Of a stretch of DNA of 25,845 nucleotides, positions 1-7,735 are shown in pieces (the first letter of the stretch is position 1; every line of letters starts with the position of its first letter). The notes beneath the pieces are model-generated. The model was not told the origin of the DNA, did no database searches, and saw only the letters and a list, made by a program, of their open reading frames with translations. The stretch is from Davidsoniella eucalypti (taxonomy: Eukaryota > Ascomycota > Sordariomycetes > Microascales > Ceratocystidaceae): positions 1 through 25,845 of the forward strand of contig RMBW01000221.1 of NCBI GenBank assembly GCA_004009845.1. The letters are read 5' to 3'. The translations under genes were made by a program, and so were the position numbers.

Positions 1-2
1 CC

Positions 3-1000
3 TTCCAGTGGAACGTCGTCCCTTTCGGCTTAACCAACGCCCCTGCTGCCTTCCAGAGACGCATCAACGGAGTCCTCGACAAATGGCACGTATCAGCTGC
101 GACGCCTACATTGACGATGTGTGCATCTATTCTAAGGGCTCGCTCCAGACCATCGCAACCTCGTCCTGGAAATAGTCTCTGCCCTCGACAAAGCCGACCT
201 CCAACTCGACATCAAGAAGTGCGAGTTCGCAGCCAAGGAGATCAAGTTCCTAGGCTTCCTAGTCGGCCCTGGTATCGGCATAAGGGCAGACCCCGAAAAG
301 ACTGAAGCATTCGTAATTGGAGCCCCTACACACTAACCGAGCTCCGCCCTTTATTGGTTTCATAAACTTCTATAGACTTCGTCCCGCCGGCATATCCGAC
401 ACCCTTGCGCCATTAACCAACTTAACTAAAAAGACACCCCTTTGTTTGGTCCCCTGCCTGCGACCAGGCCTTCCACAGCATCAAGGATGCCTTCATCTCT
501 CCTCCTCTACTAGCCCCCTACGACCGGACAGGGAAACAATCCTCTCCGCGGACTCCTCAGGCTATGCACTAGGCGCTGAACTCACCCAGCGCGGCCCTGA
601 CGGACATCACCACCCCATTGCCTTCCTATCTAGGAAACTCACGCCAGCAGAATCCAACTATCCATTCACGATAAGGAAATGCTGGCTATCTACTGGTCCA
701 TTCGTCAATGGAGACACTTCCTGCTGGGTATACACTTCACGGTCTTCACCGACCACCGCAACCTGGAGTTCTTCAGAACCAAAAGGTCCCTAGCAGAAAG
801 GCAACGCCGCTGGGGATACGAACTGTCGGACTTCTCCTTTGAACTTAAACACCGTCCTGGAACTGACCAAGTGATCCCCGACGCACTATCGCGCAGGGAC
901 CAGGACATGCCCAAGGATGCCAGTGACGACAGACTCATGAGTAGAGTACACCAACTCCTCGCCCCCGCAACAGTAGGAGACAACCTAGTAGTTGTCAACG
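3..1000 (+). pseudogene. family A pol: reverse transcriptase C-terminus and RNase H, frameshifted
   Basis: The first codons (from base 3) read as the conserved RT stretch FQWNVVPFGLTNAPAAFQ. The catalytic YIDD box is at 107-118 in another frame, followed at 157-315 in a third frame by the CEF...IKFLGF region. RNase H follows: ADSSGYALGAEL near 553-590, SRKLTPAESNY near 631-660, DKEMLAIYW across a frame change at about 675, then TDHRNLEFF near 748 and the exit motif PDALSRR near 880. The acidic residues expected for both active sites are visible. RT makes cDNA from element RNA and RNase H removes the RNA strand. The frame changes preclude a single normal polyprotein unless they are sequencing indels. 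Confidence 0.92.
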
Positions 1001-2331
1001 CCCTTTGGTCCAACATCCCGGACGCCGACATTCCCTCAGACGACATAGCCACACAGTCCACTCTCCCCTCACCCTTCGGGGACGCCGACCTTACCTCACT
1101 ATGGACACAAGCCCTGCAGACCAATAATAGATGGTGGCTTGCACGATCCCTTGTCCTCGATGGCGCCAGATCATTCCCCTCAGCATGGGGCCTCCAATGG
1201 CAAATCAGCGAATGTTCCATCGACGACCGAGGCCTCCTACGCTGGCGCAACAGACTATGGATCCCTCGCTTTGAACCCCTCCGCACCAAGCTGATCCAGA
1301 CTATCCACGACTCACACTTGTCTGGACACCCTGGCCGCGAAATCACACGGGACCTAGTTTCACGGGAATACTCCTGGCCAGGACTCACCAACGATGTACG
1401 CCAATTCGTAGCCAACTGCACTACATGCGGTAAAAGCAAGTATTGGCGGGAACAAAAGCGCGGACTCTTGAAACCCCTTCCTGTTCCAGACCGCCACTGG
1501 ACCGAGCTAGCCATGGACTTCATTGGCCCCTTACCACCTTCCAAGCACTGCACATTCATCCTCGGCGTCACCGACAGACTCTCCAAGTCGCAGATCCTTA
1601 TCCCCATGTCAGACACCTCCGCGAAAGCAACAGCTGACGCTCTATTCACCCACGTATTCGCACACCACGGTTTTCCCTCAGCCATCGTGTCAGACCGCGG
1701 CCCCCAGTTCACATCACTATTCTGGGAGAAGCATGCCGCCGTCTCAACATCAAACGTCGCCTCTCTACGGCCTTTCACCCTCAAACCGACGGTGCCCAGG
1801 AGCGAAGCAACCAGGAGATTGAAACCTTCCTCAGGATCTTCTGTTCCTTCGCCAGGACAACTGGGCGGATCTCCTTCCACAAGCACAGATCGCCCTAAAC
1901 AACCGCACCGTCTCGAGCACTGCCATCTCCCCCTTCTTCGCGACACACGGTTACAACATGGACATCATCGAGCCATCTCCCACTAGCGAACCATCCTCTA
2001 CGCAGTCCCCGGTACACGACGCCCAGGCCTTCCTAGACAAAATCCGCGACGCCACCAGTTTCGCACAGGTTGCCATGGCGTCAGCACAGGATTATCAGGA
2101 GACAGCAGCTAACCGCCGCCGCCAGCCAGCCTCCCAGTTTCAGATAGGAGACGTAGTGCTCCTGAAATGCGAAAACATCGCTTCTGAAAGACCCTCTAAG
2201 AAGCTAGATTGGCTAGCTCGCCGCTACACGGTTACAGGCCTGATAGGCACCCACGCAGTCCGACTTAACATTCCAGGCCTAGTCCACCCAGTCTTCCACA
2301 TCAGCAAGGTACGACACGCAGGGACTAACCC
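1001..2331 (+). pseudogene. family A pol: integrase, frameshifted
   Basis: The integrase part has a HHCC zinc-binding module near 1300-1440 (HDSHLSGHPG, then CTTCGKSK). The DDE core follows: AMDFIGPLP near 1510 gives the first Asp and SDRGPQFTS near 1690 gives the second. The third acidic residue, in QTDGAQERSNQE, lies near 1785-1820 but in a different frame from the first two. The frame changes again near 1855, then remains open from the end of the core into a GPY/F-like region (ANRRRQPASQF, KLDWLARRYTVTGLIGTHAVRL, HPVFHISKV) to about 2320. The enzyme would insert cDNA into chromosomal DNA. All catalytic positions are present but not in one frame, so this copy is probably inactive unless the indels are artefacts. 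Confidence 0.92.
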
Positions 2332-2673
2332 CTGCCCTCACAGGTCATCCAAGACGACGAACCTGAGGCTGTCTCAAGGGAGGAAGCATACGGAGACGAC
2401 GCTATAGCCGAAGGAGAATTCCGCGTGGAAGAAATTGTCCGCCAACGGAAATACCGTGGGCATGAACAAGCACTGGTTAAATGGTCTGGTTACCAGGACC
2501 CTACTTGGGAACCAGTGAAACATATCGAAGACACCCTCGCATGGCGCATATTCTTAGACCGCGCGCTAATTGGAGCAGCATCAGCTGACTTCCTACCCAA
2601 GACAGGGGGCCCGTTTCATGCACCCCTACGGGGGGGGCCTCATTTTTTACCCACCCACCATCCCCATTATTAG
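2332..2673 (+). pseudogene. family A integrase tail with chromodomain
   Basis: After a further frame change near 2330, an open frame carries QVIQDDEPEAV and then a chromodomain: FRVEEIVRQRKYRGHEQALV (about 2419-2478), KWSGYQDPTWEP and an amphipathic C-terminal helix (LAWRIFLDRA). Chromodomains at the integrase C-terminus define chromoviruses and usually direct insertion to histone-marked chromatin. The open frame ends at 2673, about 45 bp before the polypurine tract. The related family B copies in this window have either lost this domain (8584-8960) or kept little else of pol (24778-24924). Confidence 0.9.
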
Positions 2674-2717
2674 CGCAAATGTATTTTAGTATTAGTTTTA
2701 GATTATAGTTAGCATCC

Positions 2718-2730
2718 GAGAGGGGGGGGG
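2718..2730 (+). promoter_or_regulatory. polypurine tract of family A element
   Basis: GAGAGGGGGGGGG lies 4 bp before the TG of the 3' LTR, the usual place of the plus-strand primer of an LTR retrotransposon. Family B has the comparable GAGGGG...TAGT at 9098-9111 and 25039-25048. Confidence 0.85.
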
Positions 2731-2734
2731 CTAA

Positions 2735-2913
2735 TGTCAGGGGCTAAGGCCCAGTTGGTATTTGGCTAAGTAAGATACTTAGCCAGATAAACGGTTATAA
2801 ATAGGGACCTATTCCCGCCGTATTCCAACAGATATTAGTCTTTCTCCTTCATCGGTATCAATCGAAGTCTTTACTCTAGATTGCTTGCCATTGCCTCTTC
2901 CTAGTTCGTGTCA
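2735..2913 (+). repeat. LTR of family A (3' LTR, plus strand)
   Basis: The repeat begins TGTCAGGGGCTAAGGCC and ends CGTGTCA, 179 bp in all. It aligns with the minus-strand copy at 4507-4687 (181 bp) and a remnant at 16262-16401. It holds a TATA box (TTATAAATA at 2795-2803), the shared block AGGGACCTATTCCCGCCG, and ATCGGTATCAA at 2851-2861. The last motif is 56 nt after the TATA box and is the equivalent of the predicted self-priming site of the minus copy, with one mismatch. Confidence 0.88.
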
Positions 2914-4170
2914 GATGTCGATCAACGTGGTATCGTCGTGAATGCCGGCTTCCATGGCTAGGGTTTCGAATCGGAGGTGGAAGGCCTTGAAGGTTTCACG
3001 ATCTCCCTGAGCGGACTTGTAGAAGGCGATGCGAGCGTTAGTGAGTCGTTCGCGCGACCGGAACATATCGTCGAGTTTCTCCAGCAGCAGATCGTAGGGT
3101 CTGGATCGTTGGCAGATAGAGTCGAAAAAGACGTTCAACTTGGCTTGCGTGTTCGTGCCTAAGCGGCCGTACAGGTAGACTGCTTTAGAGAGGTCACCGC
3201 CTAGGGCTGTTCCATCGATTAACATCTTGTTCGTTGCCAGTCTTCTCCAGATCTCGTAGTCAGAGTGCAAGCCGCTGAATTCGCTAAGTAGAGGCTGGAC
3301 CTGACGGGGTAGGTTTTGGCTGGATGAGACGGGTAGTGGCTGAGGAGCAGGGGCAGGTGGTAGCGGAGGAGCGGCAGTATCATGACGCTCTTTGGCGAAC
3401 AGCATTTGACCGAGTCGATTCATCATAGACTTCATTTCTACCATGTCAGTTTGCAGAGAGTCCAGACGGTCGGCTTCACGCGAGGGTTGGCGACCACGGT
3501 CAGATTCAGGGTAGGTATCGCGGGGTCTCATGCTCTCGGCCAGACGTGCCAGGTCAGAGGTATCAGATGGGATGTCACTGGCGTCGTCTTCATCGTCTGC
3601 GGGTAGGGGGTTGCGAGAAGTGGTTACTCGACTCAGGGTGCGTGCATGAGTTGTCTCGGTCGCGATCAATTGTTCAGTGGTTTCCCTGGCCTTGGAGCGT
3701 GCTCTCGTGGGGGTGCGAGGCAGGCCCATGAATGGCGACTTGAGAAGGGAAGGGCGGAGCGAGGTTCGAGCAACGCGTTCCTGACGCGTACGTGCTTGGC
3801 CGATGTGAACATGGCCGACAAAACCGCTGGTGAAAGATAGATGTCCTAGGTGGCTGTGGAAATGCTGACTGTGACTAAGGATGTCACGGGAGGCAGGGCA
3901 GAATCCTAGGACGGCAGCGAGGCGCGCGCGTTCCTTACGTTTAAAGAGTGCAAGGTAGCACCAGCCGGGTCTACTCCAGGGTCGATCCTCGGGTAGGCCT
4001 ACGGCCGACAGCGTGTAACCCTCAGGAGGTTCCTGGCTGGGGTCTAGGAGGTGTACGCGGGCCAGGGCTAGTTTCTCCTTGATGATTAGGAAGGCCTCGT
4101 AGTAGCCAACGAGGGCGGCGCAGTTCAGGGAGGCCAGGATGACCAGAAACAGGAAGGTGAAGTCAGACAT
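2914..4170 (-). pseudogene. family A gag, truncated at its C-terminus
   Basis: The frame opens at an ATG (4170) and runs about 418 codons until cut by the plus-strand LTR at 2913. Residues 4-30 are strongly hydrophobic (FTFLFLVILASLNCAALVGY), like a signal anchor. Residues 68-78 read PGWCYLALFKR and 103-110 read HFHSHLGH, both shared with the family B Gag at the same spacing. A low-complexity charged stretch, a probable coiled coil (about 230-270) and a proline-rich linker precede a retrotransposon capsid-like region from about residue 285 (LLSEFSGLHSDYEIWRRLA). Gag would form the particle that packages element RNA. A membrane-like N-terminus is unusual for Ty3/gypsy Gag. The zinc knuckle, if any, lay beyond the truncation. 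Confidence 0.85.
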
Positions 4171-4195
4171 CGTGACTAAGGGCGCAAGAGGTAAT

Positions 4196-4481
4196 CAAGC
4201 GGACTGGTAGGGGCAAGCCTGGTAAGGGGAAGGCTTGGACAAGGGGGCAGACTGTTTAGAGGGAGTCTGGACGGGGTAAGAAGGCAAACAGAGACAGTGT
4301 TTGGACAGAGGAGGAAAAGCAAGCGGACGGCTTGAACAAAGTAGAGGGCAAGCGGACGGCTTGGACAGGATAGAAAGCAAGCGGGCGGCTTGGACAGAAT
4401 AGGTAGCAAGCGGACGGCTTGGACAGAGATAACACAGCGAGCAGATGCTCGGACAAAAGGGGCAAGCGGATGCTTGGACAA
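4196..4481 (-). repeat. tandem hairpin array in family A leader
   Basis: Nine tandem units of about 25-37 bp lie between the primer site and gag. Each has complementary arms followed by (G/A)ACA or GACG. Arms on the plus strand: CAAGCC/GGCTTG (4214-4237), CAGACT/AGTCTG (4248-4269), CAAACA/TGTTTG (4285-4303), CAAGC/GCTTG at 4320-4334, 4349-4363, 4378-4392 and 4407-4421, CGAGC/GCTCG (4438-4451), and CAAGC/GCTTG (4463-4476). Three units differ in sequence on both arms yet still pair, so the structure looks maintained rather than the sequence. In the element RNA (minus strand) this would be a row of short stem-loops in the 5' leader. Confidence 0.85.
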
Positions 4482-4493
4482 GATAAAGAAGTT

Positions 4494-4504
4494 ATCGGTC
4501 TCAA
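4494..4504 (-). promoter_or_regulatory. predicted self-priming primer-binding site, family A
   Basis: Read on the minus strand, TTGAGACCGAT starts 2 nt after the CA end of the LTR. It is the exact complement of ATCGGTCTCAA inside the same LTR (4561-4571). In Tf1-type elements the first 11 nt of the RNA fold back onto such a site and prime cDNA synthesis. No tRNA-like primer site starting TGG follows this LTR. The role is inferred; the complementarity is seen directly. Confidence 0.72.
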
Positions 4505-4506
4505 AA

Positions 4507-4687
4507 TGAGACGATATACGAGGAGTTGCGATGAAAACTGGTCGTAAAGGAATAGTTCGATTGAGACCGATGAAGGAGAAAGAGAAACTAAGACTAATAA
4601 TCGGCGGGAATAGGTCCCTACTTATAGCCGATTCTAGTACTGACAAGGAATGCCTTGGCTAACCTTACTAGGCCTTAGTCTCTTACA
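4507..4687 (-). repeat. LTR of family A (5' LTR, minus strand)
   Basis: On the minus strand this 181-bp repeat starts TGTAAGAGACTAAGGCC and ends CGTCTCA, colinear with the copy at 2735-2913. A TATA box (CTATAAG, 4627-4621) lies 56 nt before ATCGGTCTCAA (4571-4561), the proposed RNA start. The outer edge cuts the family B gag at 4688, so the element appears to have inserted there. Confidence 0.87.
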
Positions 4688-5606
4688 GGCGGAGCTTTTG
4701 GAATCGTTGGATGAAGTCAGAAAATGGTTCCTTGCGGCCTTGCCGAAGCTCGTGGAGCTCTTCCAACGCTCTGACCGTGACATGGGGGTCAATGAACATC
4801 TTGTCCAGCTCAGCAAGGAATTCCTCGTACGGCCGGGACTGCAATTGGACTTGCTTGTACCACGGTTCGATTTGCATCATAATTTTTGTCGAAAGTCGCG
4901 AGTAGATATAGGAGCAGATATTCCGTTGAGAGCCGATAAGGGCTCCATCGGCAGCAATCTTGCCTTCCATTTCACACCTCCAGGCTGAATATTCCCGCTT
5001 GTCTCCTGAGAACTTGGAGGCATCAGGTAACGAGAATCTGGTAGTGGATTTCTGGGGCAGTTTGGCTTGTAACTCAGCTAGCCGAACTTCCTTTTCGGCA
5101 ATGGAAATCTGCACATCGAGAGTCTGCTGGCGGAGGTGTTCAGCCTTGAGCTGGTTTTCGAAGCTCGAAAGGTCTGACGCACCTGCTCCAATGCCCAACA
5201 TTCTATTGTTGAAGAGGAAGCGAAGGACACGAGCACGGGCAGCAGGCTCGGAATCGAAACGAGCGTGGGCTGGCTCGCTATGGCCGACCAGAACAGAAAG
5301 GGAGAAACGGATGTGACCCAAGTGGTCGTGGAACGAGGACTCATGTAATGCAATTTGAGGCCCGGTTGGGAAGGGGCCGAGGAGTTTGGCGATAGCTGGC
5401 CGAGCGGATCTTCGAAACAAGGACAGATAGCACCATCCTGGGGCGCGGACCAAACGACGGGCAGAGCGGGGTAGCCTGGTGCGCTGATGACGCACGACGG
5501 GCGAACCGGCGGGGTAACGTTCCTGGCACCATCGTGCACAGCACTGACTGGTGTAACCCAGGAAGGAAAAAGCGAGAAAAAAGAGGAGAAAGTTGAGGAA
5601 AATCAT
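4688..5606 (-). pseudogene. family B gag, truncated by family A insertion
   Basis: The ATG at 5606 is in a good context and opens 306 codons that end abruptly at the family A LTR. Residues 1-18 are hydrophobic (MIFLNFLLFFLAFSFLGY). PGWCYLSLFRR is at 56-66, SFHDHLGHIRF at 91-101 and VGH at 107-109, matching the family A Gag in motif and spacing. A coiled coil spans about 138-172 and a capsid-like region starts near 180 (FSGDKREYSAWRCEMEGKIA). Apart from the cut, the frame is undamaged. A second, more decayed copy lies at 25224-25528. I start at 5606 rather than further upstream because the in-frame upstream codon is not ATG. Confidence 0.85.
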
Positions 5607-5927
5607 GGTGGGGGCAGACAAAATGTGAGTTTACACAACTAAATGTGAAAGACTCCTCACAAGCGAGAGCAAACAGTAAAGCTTTTCCAAAACGCTCAAA
5701 CTTTACCGTGAAAAACTCGCTACGACGCAAGAAACAAGTTCTGCAGTAACGAGAAGTCAACTGGCTTAAGAGAAAGAGTTTATTCCAAACTTTGTAGTAT
5801 GGTCTTGGGTGCGAAGAGAGTTATAACAAGGAGTTGTCTGAATCTGACAAAGTGAAAGCAAAGAGAGAGGACAAGACGAATCGTGTTGAACAGTCAACAA
5901 TAAGAGAATCAGGTATCTTCTTTAAAG
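5607..5927 (-). other. family B 5' leader
   Basis: This 321-bp untranslated leader between the LTR and gag is repeated, with small differences, at 25529-25845. I see no ORF. Unlike the family A leader it has no tandem hairpins. Its LTR-proximal end carries the predicted primer site (5914-5925). Confidence 0.8.
5914..5925 (-). promoter_or_regulatory. predicted self-priming primer-binding site, family B
   Basis: On the minus strand TTAAAGAAGATA starts 2 nt after the LTR end. It is exactly complementary over 12 nt to TATCTTCTTTAA inside the LTR (6001-5990), which lies 56 nt after the TATA box. Offset and spacing equal those of family A. The same site recurs at 25831-25842 in the second family B copy. 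Confidence 0.72.
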
Positions 5928-6118
5928 TGTGACGATCTACGACGAGAACGAGGCTTGCAGAAGTAGAAGAGATATAGTATTTGACGAGGTTAAAGAAGAT
6001 AGAGATGGAAGAAAAGAACTAGACAAGAATAAGGAGGGGAGACGGCCTCCTTATATAGACAAAAGTAACGGCTGTGGTAGATACCACAGCTAACAAGATT
6101 GGGTCCTAGATCCTTTCA
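5928..6118 (-). repeat. LTR of family B (5' LTR, minus strand)
   Basis: Read on the minus strand the repeat begins TGAAAGGATCTAGGACCC and ends CGTCACA (191 bp). It has a TATA box (TATATAAGG, from 6057) and a short palindrome (TGTGGTATCTACCACA). Related copies are at 9112-9311, 24060-24238 and 25049-25222. The outer edge adjoins the LINE remnant at 6119. Confidence 0.87.
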
Positions 6119-6807
6119 GGAGGAGGATACATGAAGGACAACAAGAGGACTTTGAAAGGTGGTTTAGGAACCAGGCGGCCATTAGAGATAATGAAGAACG
6201 CAGAACCCTGGGTTTCCCCAATCTGAAGCGTTCAGCCGTACCAGGAGGACCGAGAAACATACAAGGAAAGGTTTTAGCCGCTCTATCTGGGCACGGCGAT
6301 TTTAAGGACTACCATACCGTCCGAAAGCACGAGAATGCAGTCCTCACATGTGCCAGATGCGGAAGAGACAAAGATAGGACTCACTTATGGACCTGCCGAA
6401 GACGAACCAGACCTTGGAGTACCCGATTCACCCTAAAGCTACTTGCCACGTTCAAGGGGAGACGGACGTTAGCCAAAGCTCTGATACGGGACGAAGAACA
6501 AGCCAACTATCAGGGCTACAGTCGTACAATCACCTTGTAAGACCTTCTGATGGAAAACTTTATACAGGGGTGGGGAAGGATGAGGATGTGAGGGACATGA
6601 AGCCCGGGAGCGGACGCCAGGTAACTGGATAGAGCTCGGTCTTTCATATCAGGCGTGAGGAAGAAGAAAATGGTGCTCAGAAAAATCGAGATACATGTAC
6701 TCAGTGGGTTGACCCTGTGCTTGTAAATGCTCGGACTCGAAAATGGTATTAGCTAAAAACTATGTAGATCCAAGAGGATAAATAGAACAACAACAACAAC
6801 AACAACA
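6119..6807 (+). mobile_element. 3' end of a Tad-clade LINE with (CAA)n tail
   Basis: A non-LTR retrotransposon remnant is cut on its left by the family B LTR. It contains the end of the reverse-transcriptase ORF (6121-6540), a 3' untranslated region of about 240 bp (6541-6784) and a (CAA)n tail of about eight units (6785-6807). The tail runs directly into the first base of a 5S rRNA gene in the same orientation. A simple-repeat tail instead of poly(A) fits some LINE clades. The Tad assignment rests on the protein end and is from memory of the family. Confidence 0.82.
6121..6540 (+). pseudogene. LINE ORF2 C-terminus with CCHC motif, 5' truncated
   Basis: About 139 codons remain before TAA at 6540. 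The stretch AALSGHGDFKDYH followed by LTCARCGRDKDRTHLWTC resembles the RNase H-proximal GHGDF...YH motif and the CxxC...H...C cysteine motif that end Tad-like fungal LINE proteins. These elements copy themselves by target-primed reverse transcription. The frame is open from the junction with the LTR at 6118 to the stop, so this part has not decayed. The reverse transcriptase and endonuclease domains are missing. Confidence 0.8.
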
Positions 6808-6926
6808 ACATACGACCACAGCTGATAGAAAGCACGGGATCCCGTCCGCTCTCCCCTAGTTAAACTGTCAAGCGCTCGATCAGTACTACGGTGGGTGACC
6901 ACGTGGGAATACCGAGTGTTGTATGT
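6808..6926 (+). rRNA. 5S ribosomal RNA gene
   Basis: The sequence starts ACATACGACC and ends GTTGTATGT, and these ends pair as helix I over nine positions with one G-U pair. Internal landmarks match fungal 5S rRNA: GGGATCCCGTCCGCTC, the A-box/IE region around 6853-6880, and TACGGTGGGTGACCAC (C box) at about 6888-6903. The length is 119 nt and a T5 tract at 6928-6932 can serve as RNA polymerase III terminator. The gene looks intact and is single, as in fungi with dispersed 5S genes. It is immediately preceded by a LINE tail. Confidence 0.92.
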
Positions 6927-6927
6927 C

Positions 6928-6932
6928 TTTTT
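6928..6932 (+). terminator. Pol III terminator of 5S gene
   Basis: A TTTTT run begins 2 nt after the mature 5S end; a second T6 run follows near 6947. Confidence 0.7.
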
Positions 6933-7238
6933 GGTCTTTGTGCACCTTTTTTGCTATAGTTTTCCCTAATTCTTACGTCATATCCATGACGCTGTATACA
7001 ACCTCCGTAATTTGAGTTCACCGTACCTCTCCCCCTCATCTAAAGACAAACTTTTCCACTTCATCGTGCATTTCTAAGAGCGATCAGCACCGGTTCCCAA
7101 TGCTGCTGTTTTGTAAAGAACGGGTAGGCAGGAATTCAAAGGGAAACCAGTGATCACTGGGAGAGTAGTCACTCGAAGGTGGTTTTGGAGTTTTCAGGAT
7201 AATAGAGTTACACAGAATAATAAATTAAGTAAATCGGG
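6933..7238 (+). other. no gene seen
   Basis: About 300 bp between the 5S terminator and the purine-rich tract. I see no convincing ORF, RNA gene or repeat here. Confidence 0.6.
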
Positions 7239-7345
7239 ACTAAATCAGGACAGGAGCCGGAGCGAAGATAGGAACAAGAGCGGGGACAAGAAGGTAAGAA
7301 CAGGAGCAGGAGCAAAGATAAGAACAGGAACAGGAACAAGAAGAG
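7239..7345 (+). repeat. degenerate purine-rich repeat
   Basis: The plus strand is almost all purine, built of variants of AGGAGC and AACAGG (for example AGGAGCAGGAGC and ACAGGAACAGGAACAAG). It gives an open frame rich in Arg, Gly and Lys with no ATG start; I regard that frame as a by-product. Confidence 0.7.
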
Positions 7346-7528
7346 GAGGTTGCACCAGTAGGTCAGGTACACAGGGAGTTGTAAGCTTGGAGGGGGAAGG
7401 CAAAAGGAGAACAGAAAAAAGATACAAGCAAGCTATATATGTTAACCCGAGAGAGAAAGAAACAGGAGAGTCTGGTCTACGGACAGAAGTTCGAGGCAAT
7501 GCCGTGTTGGCTGTGTATGCACTCTAAA

Positions 7529-7735
7529 CCTCAATGCATGAATCGTTGTCACCAACATCGGAAAGGTGAGACTGTACATCAAGTCTAAGTTTCATGCGGA
7601 GGTTCTGCGACTGTTATTTCGTAACCATCCAGTCGAAGCCTCAATGCATGAATCGTTGTCACCAAAATTGGAAAGGTGAGACTGTACATCAAGTCTAAGC
7701 TTCATGCGGAGGGTCTGCGAGTGTTATTTCATAAC
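7529..7735 (+). repeat. 110-bp direct tandem duplication
   Basis: CCTCAATGCATGAATCGTTG begins at 7529 and again at 7639. The two units match closely through GTTATTTC(G/A)TAAC, giving a period of 110 bp and about 1.9 copies. No ORF explains it. Confidence 0.9.

Larger units (their letters stand above)
1..2913 (+). mobile_element. Ty3/gypsy (chromovirus) element, family A, 3' part
   Basis: This is the 3' portion of a Ty3/gypsy LTR retrotransposon, entering the window inside the reverse transcriptase. The order is RT, RNase H, integrase, chromodomain, polypurine tract and 3' LTR, as in fungal chromoviruses. The coding part is clearly more GC-rich than the AT-rich sequence elsewhere in the window. 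The reading frame changes at least seven times through apparent one-base indels, while nearly all domain motifs stay readable. The 3' LTR ends in CA at 2913 and the next base lies inside the gag of a second, inverted family A element, so this copy seems to have inserted into that gag. The left end is outside the window, so a target-site duplication cannot be tested. Confidence 0.93.

Noticed and set aside
705..1946. 413-codon minus-strand open frame
   Set aside because: It lies opposite the GC-rich pol region, whose plus-strand frames carry clear RNase H and integrase motifs; the minus frame has none.
2735..2913. inverted duplication (palindromic assembly) of family A instead of nested insertion
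   Set aside because: The LTR ends in its proper CA and the gag begins at an arbitrary codon, as expected for insertion; no shared inverted sequence spans the junction.
4176..4646. 156-codon minus-strand open frame with repeated Ser/Pro/Ala/Leu peptides
   Set aside because: It spans the LTR, primer site and hairpin array; the peptide repeat is a by-product of the tandem hairpins.
6785..6926. 5S-like sequence as part of a 5S-derived SINE
   Set aside because: The 5S is full-length with intact helix I, internal promoter and terminator, and follows rather than heads the LINE sequence; a SINE would need its own tail after it.
7150..7527. 125-codon plus-strand Arg/Gly-rich frame
   Set aside because: It has no ATG start and is created by the degenerate purine repeat.
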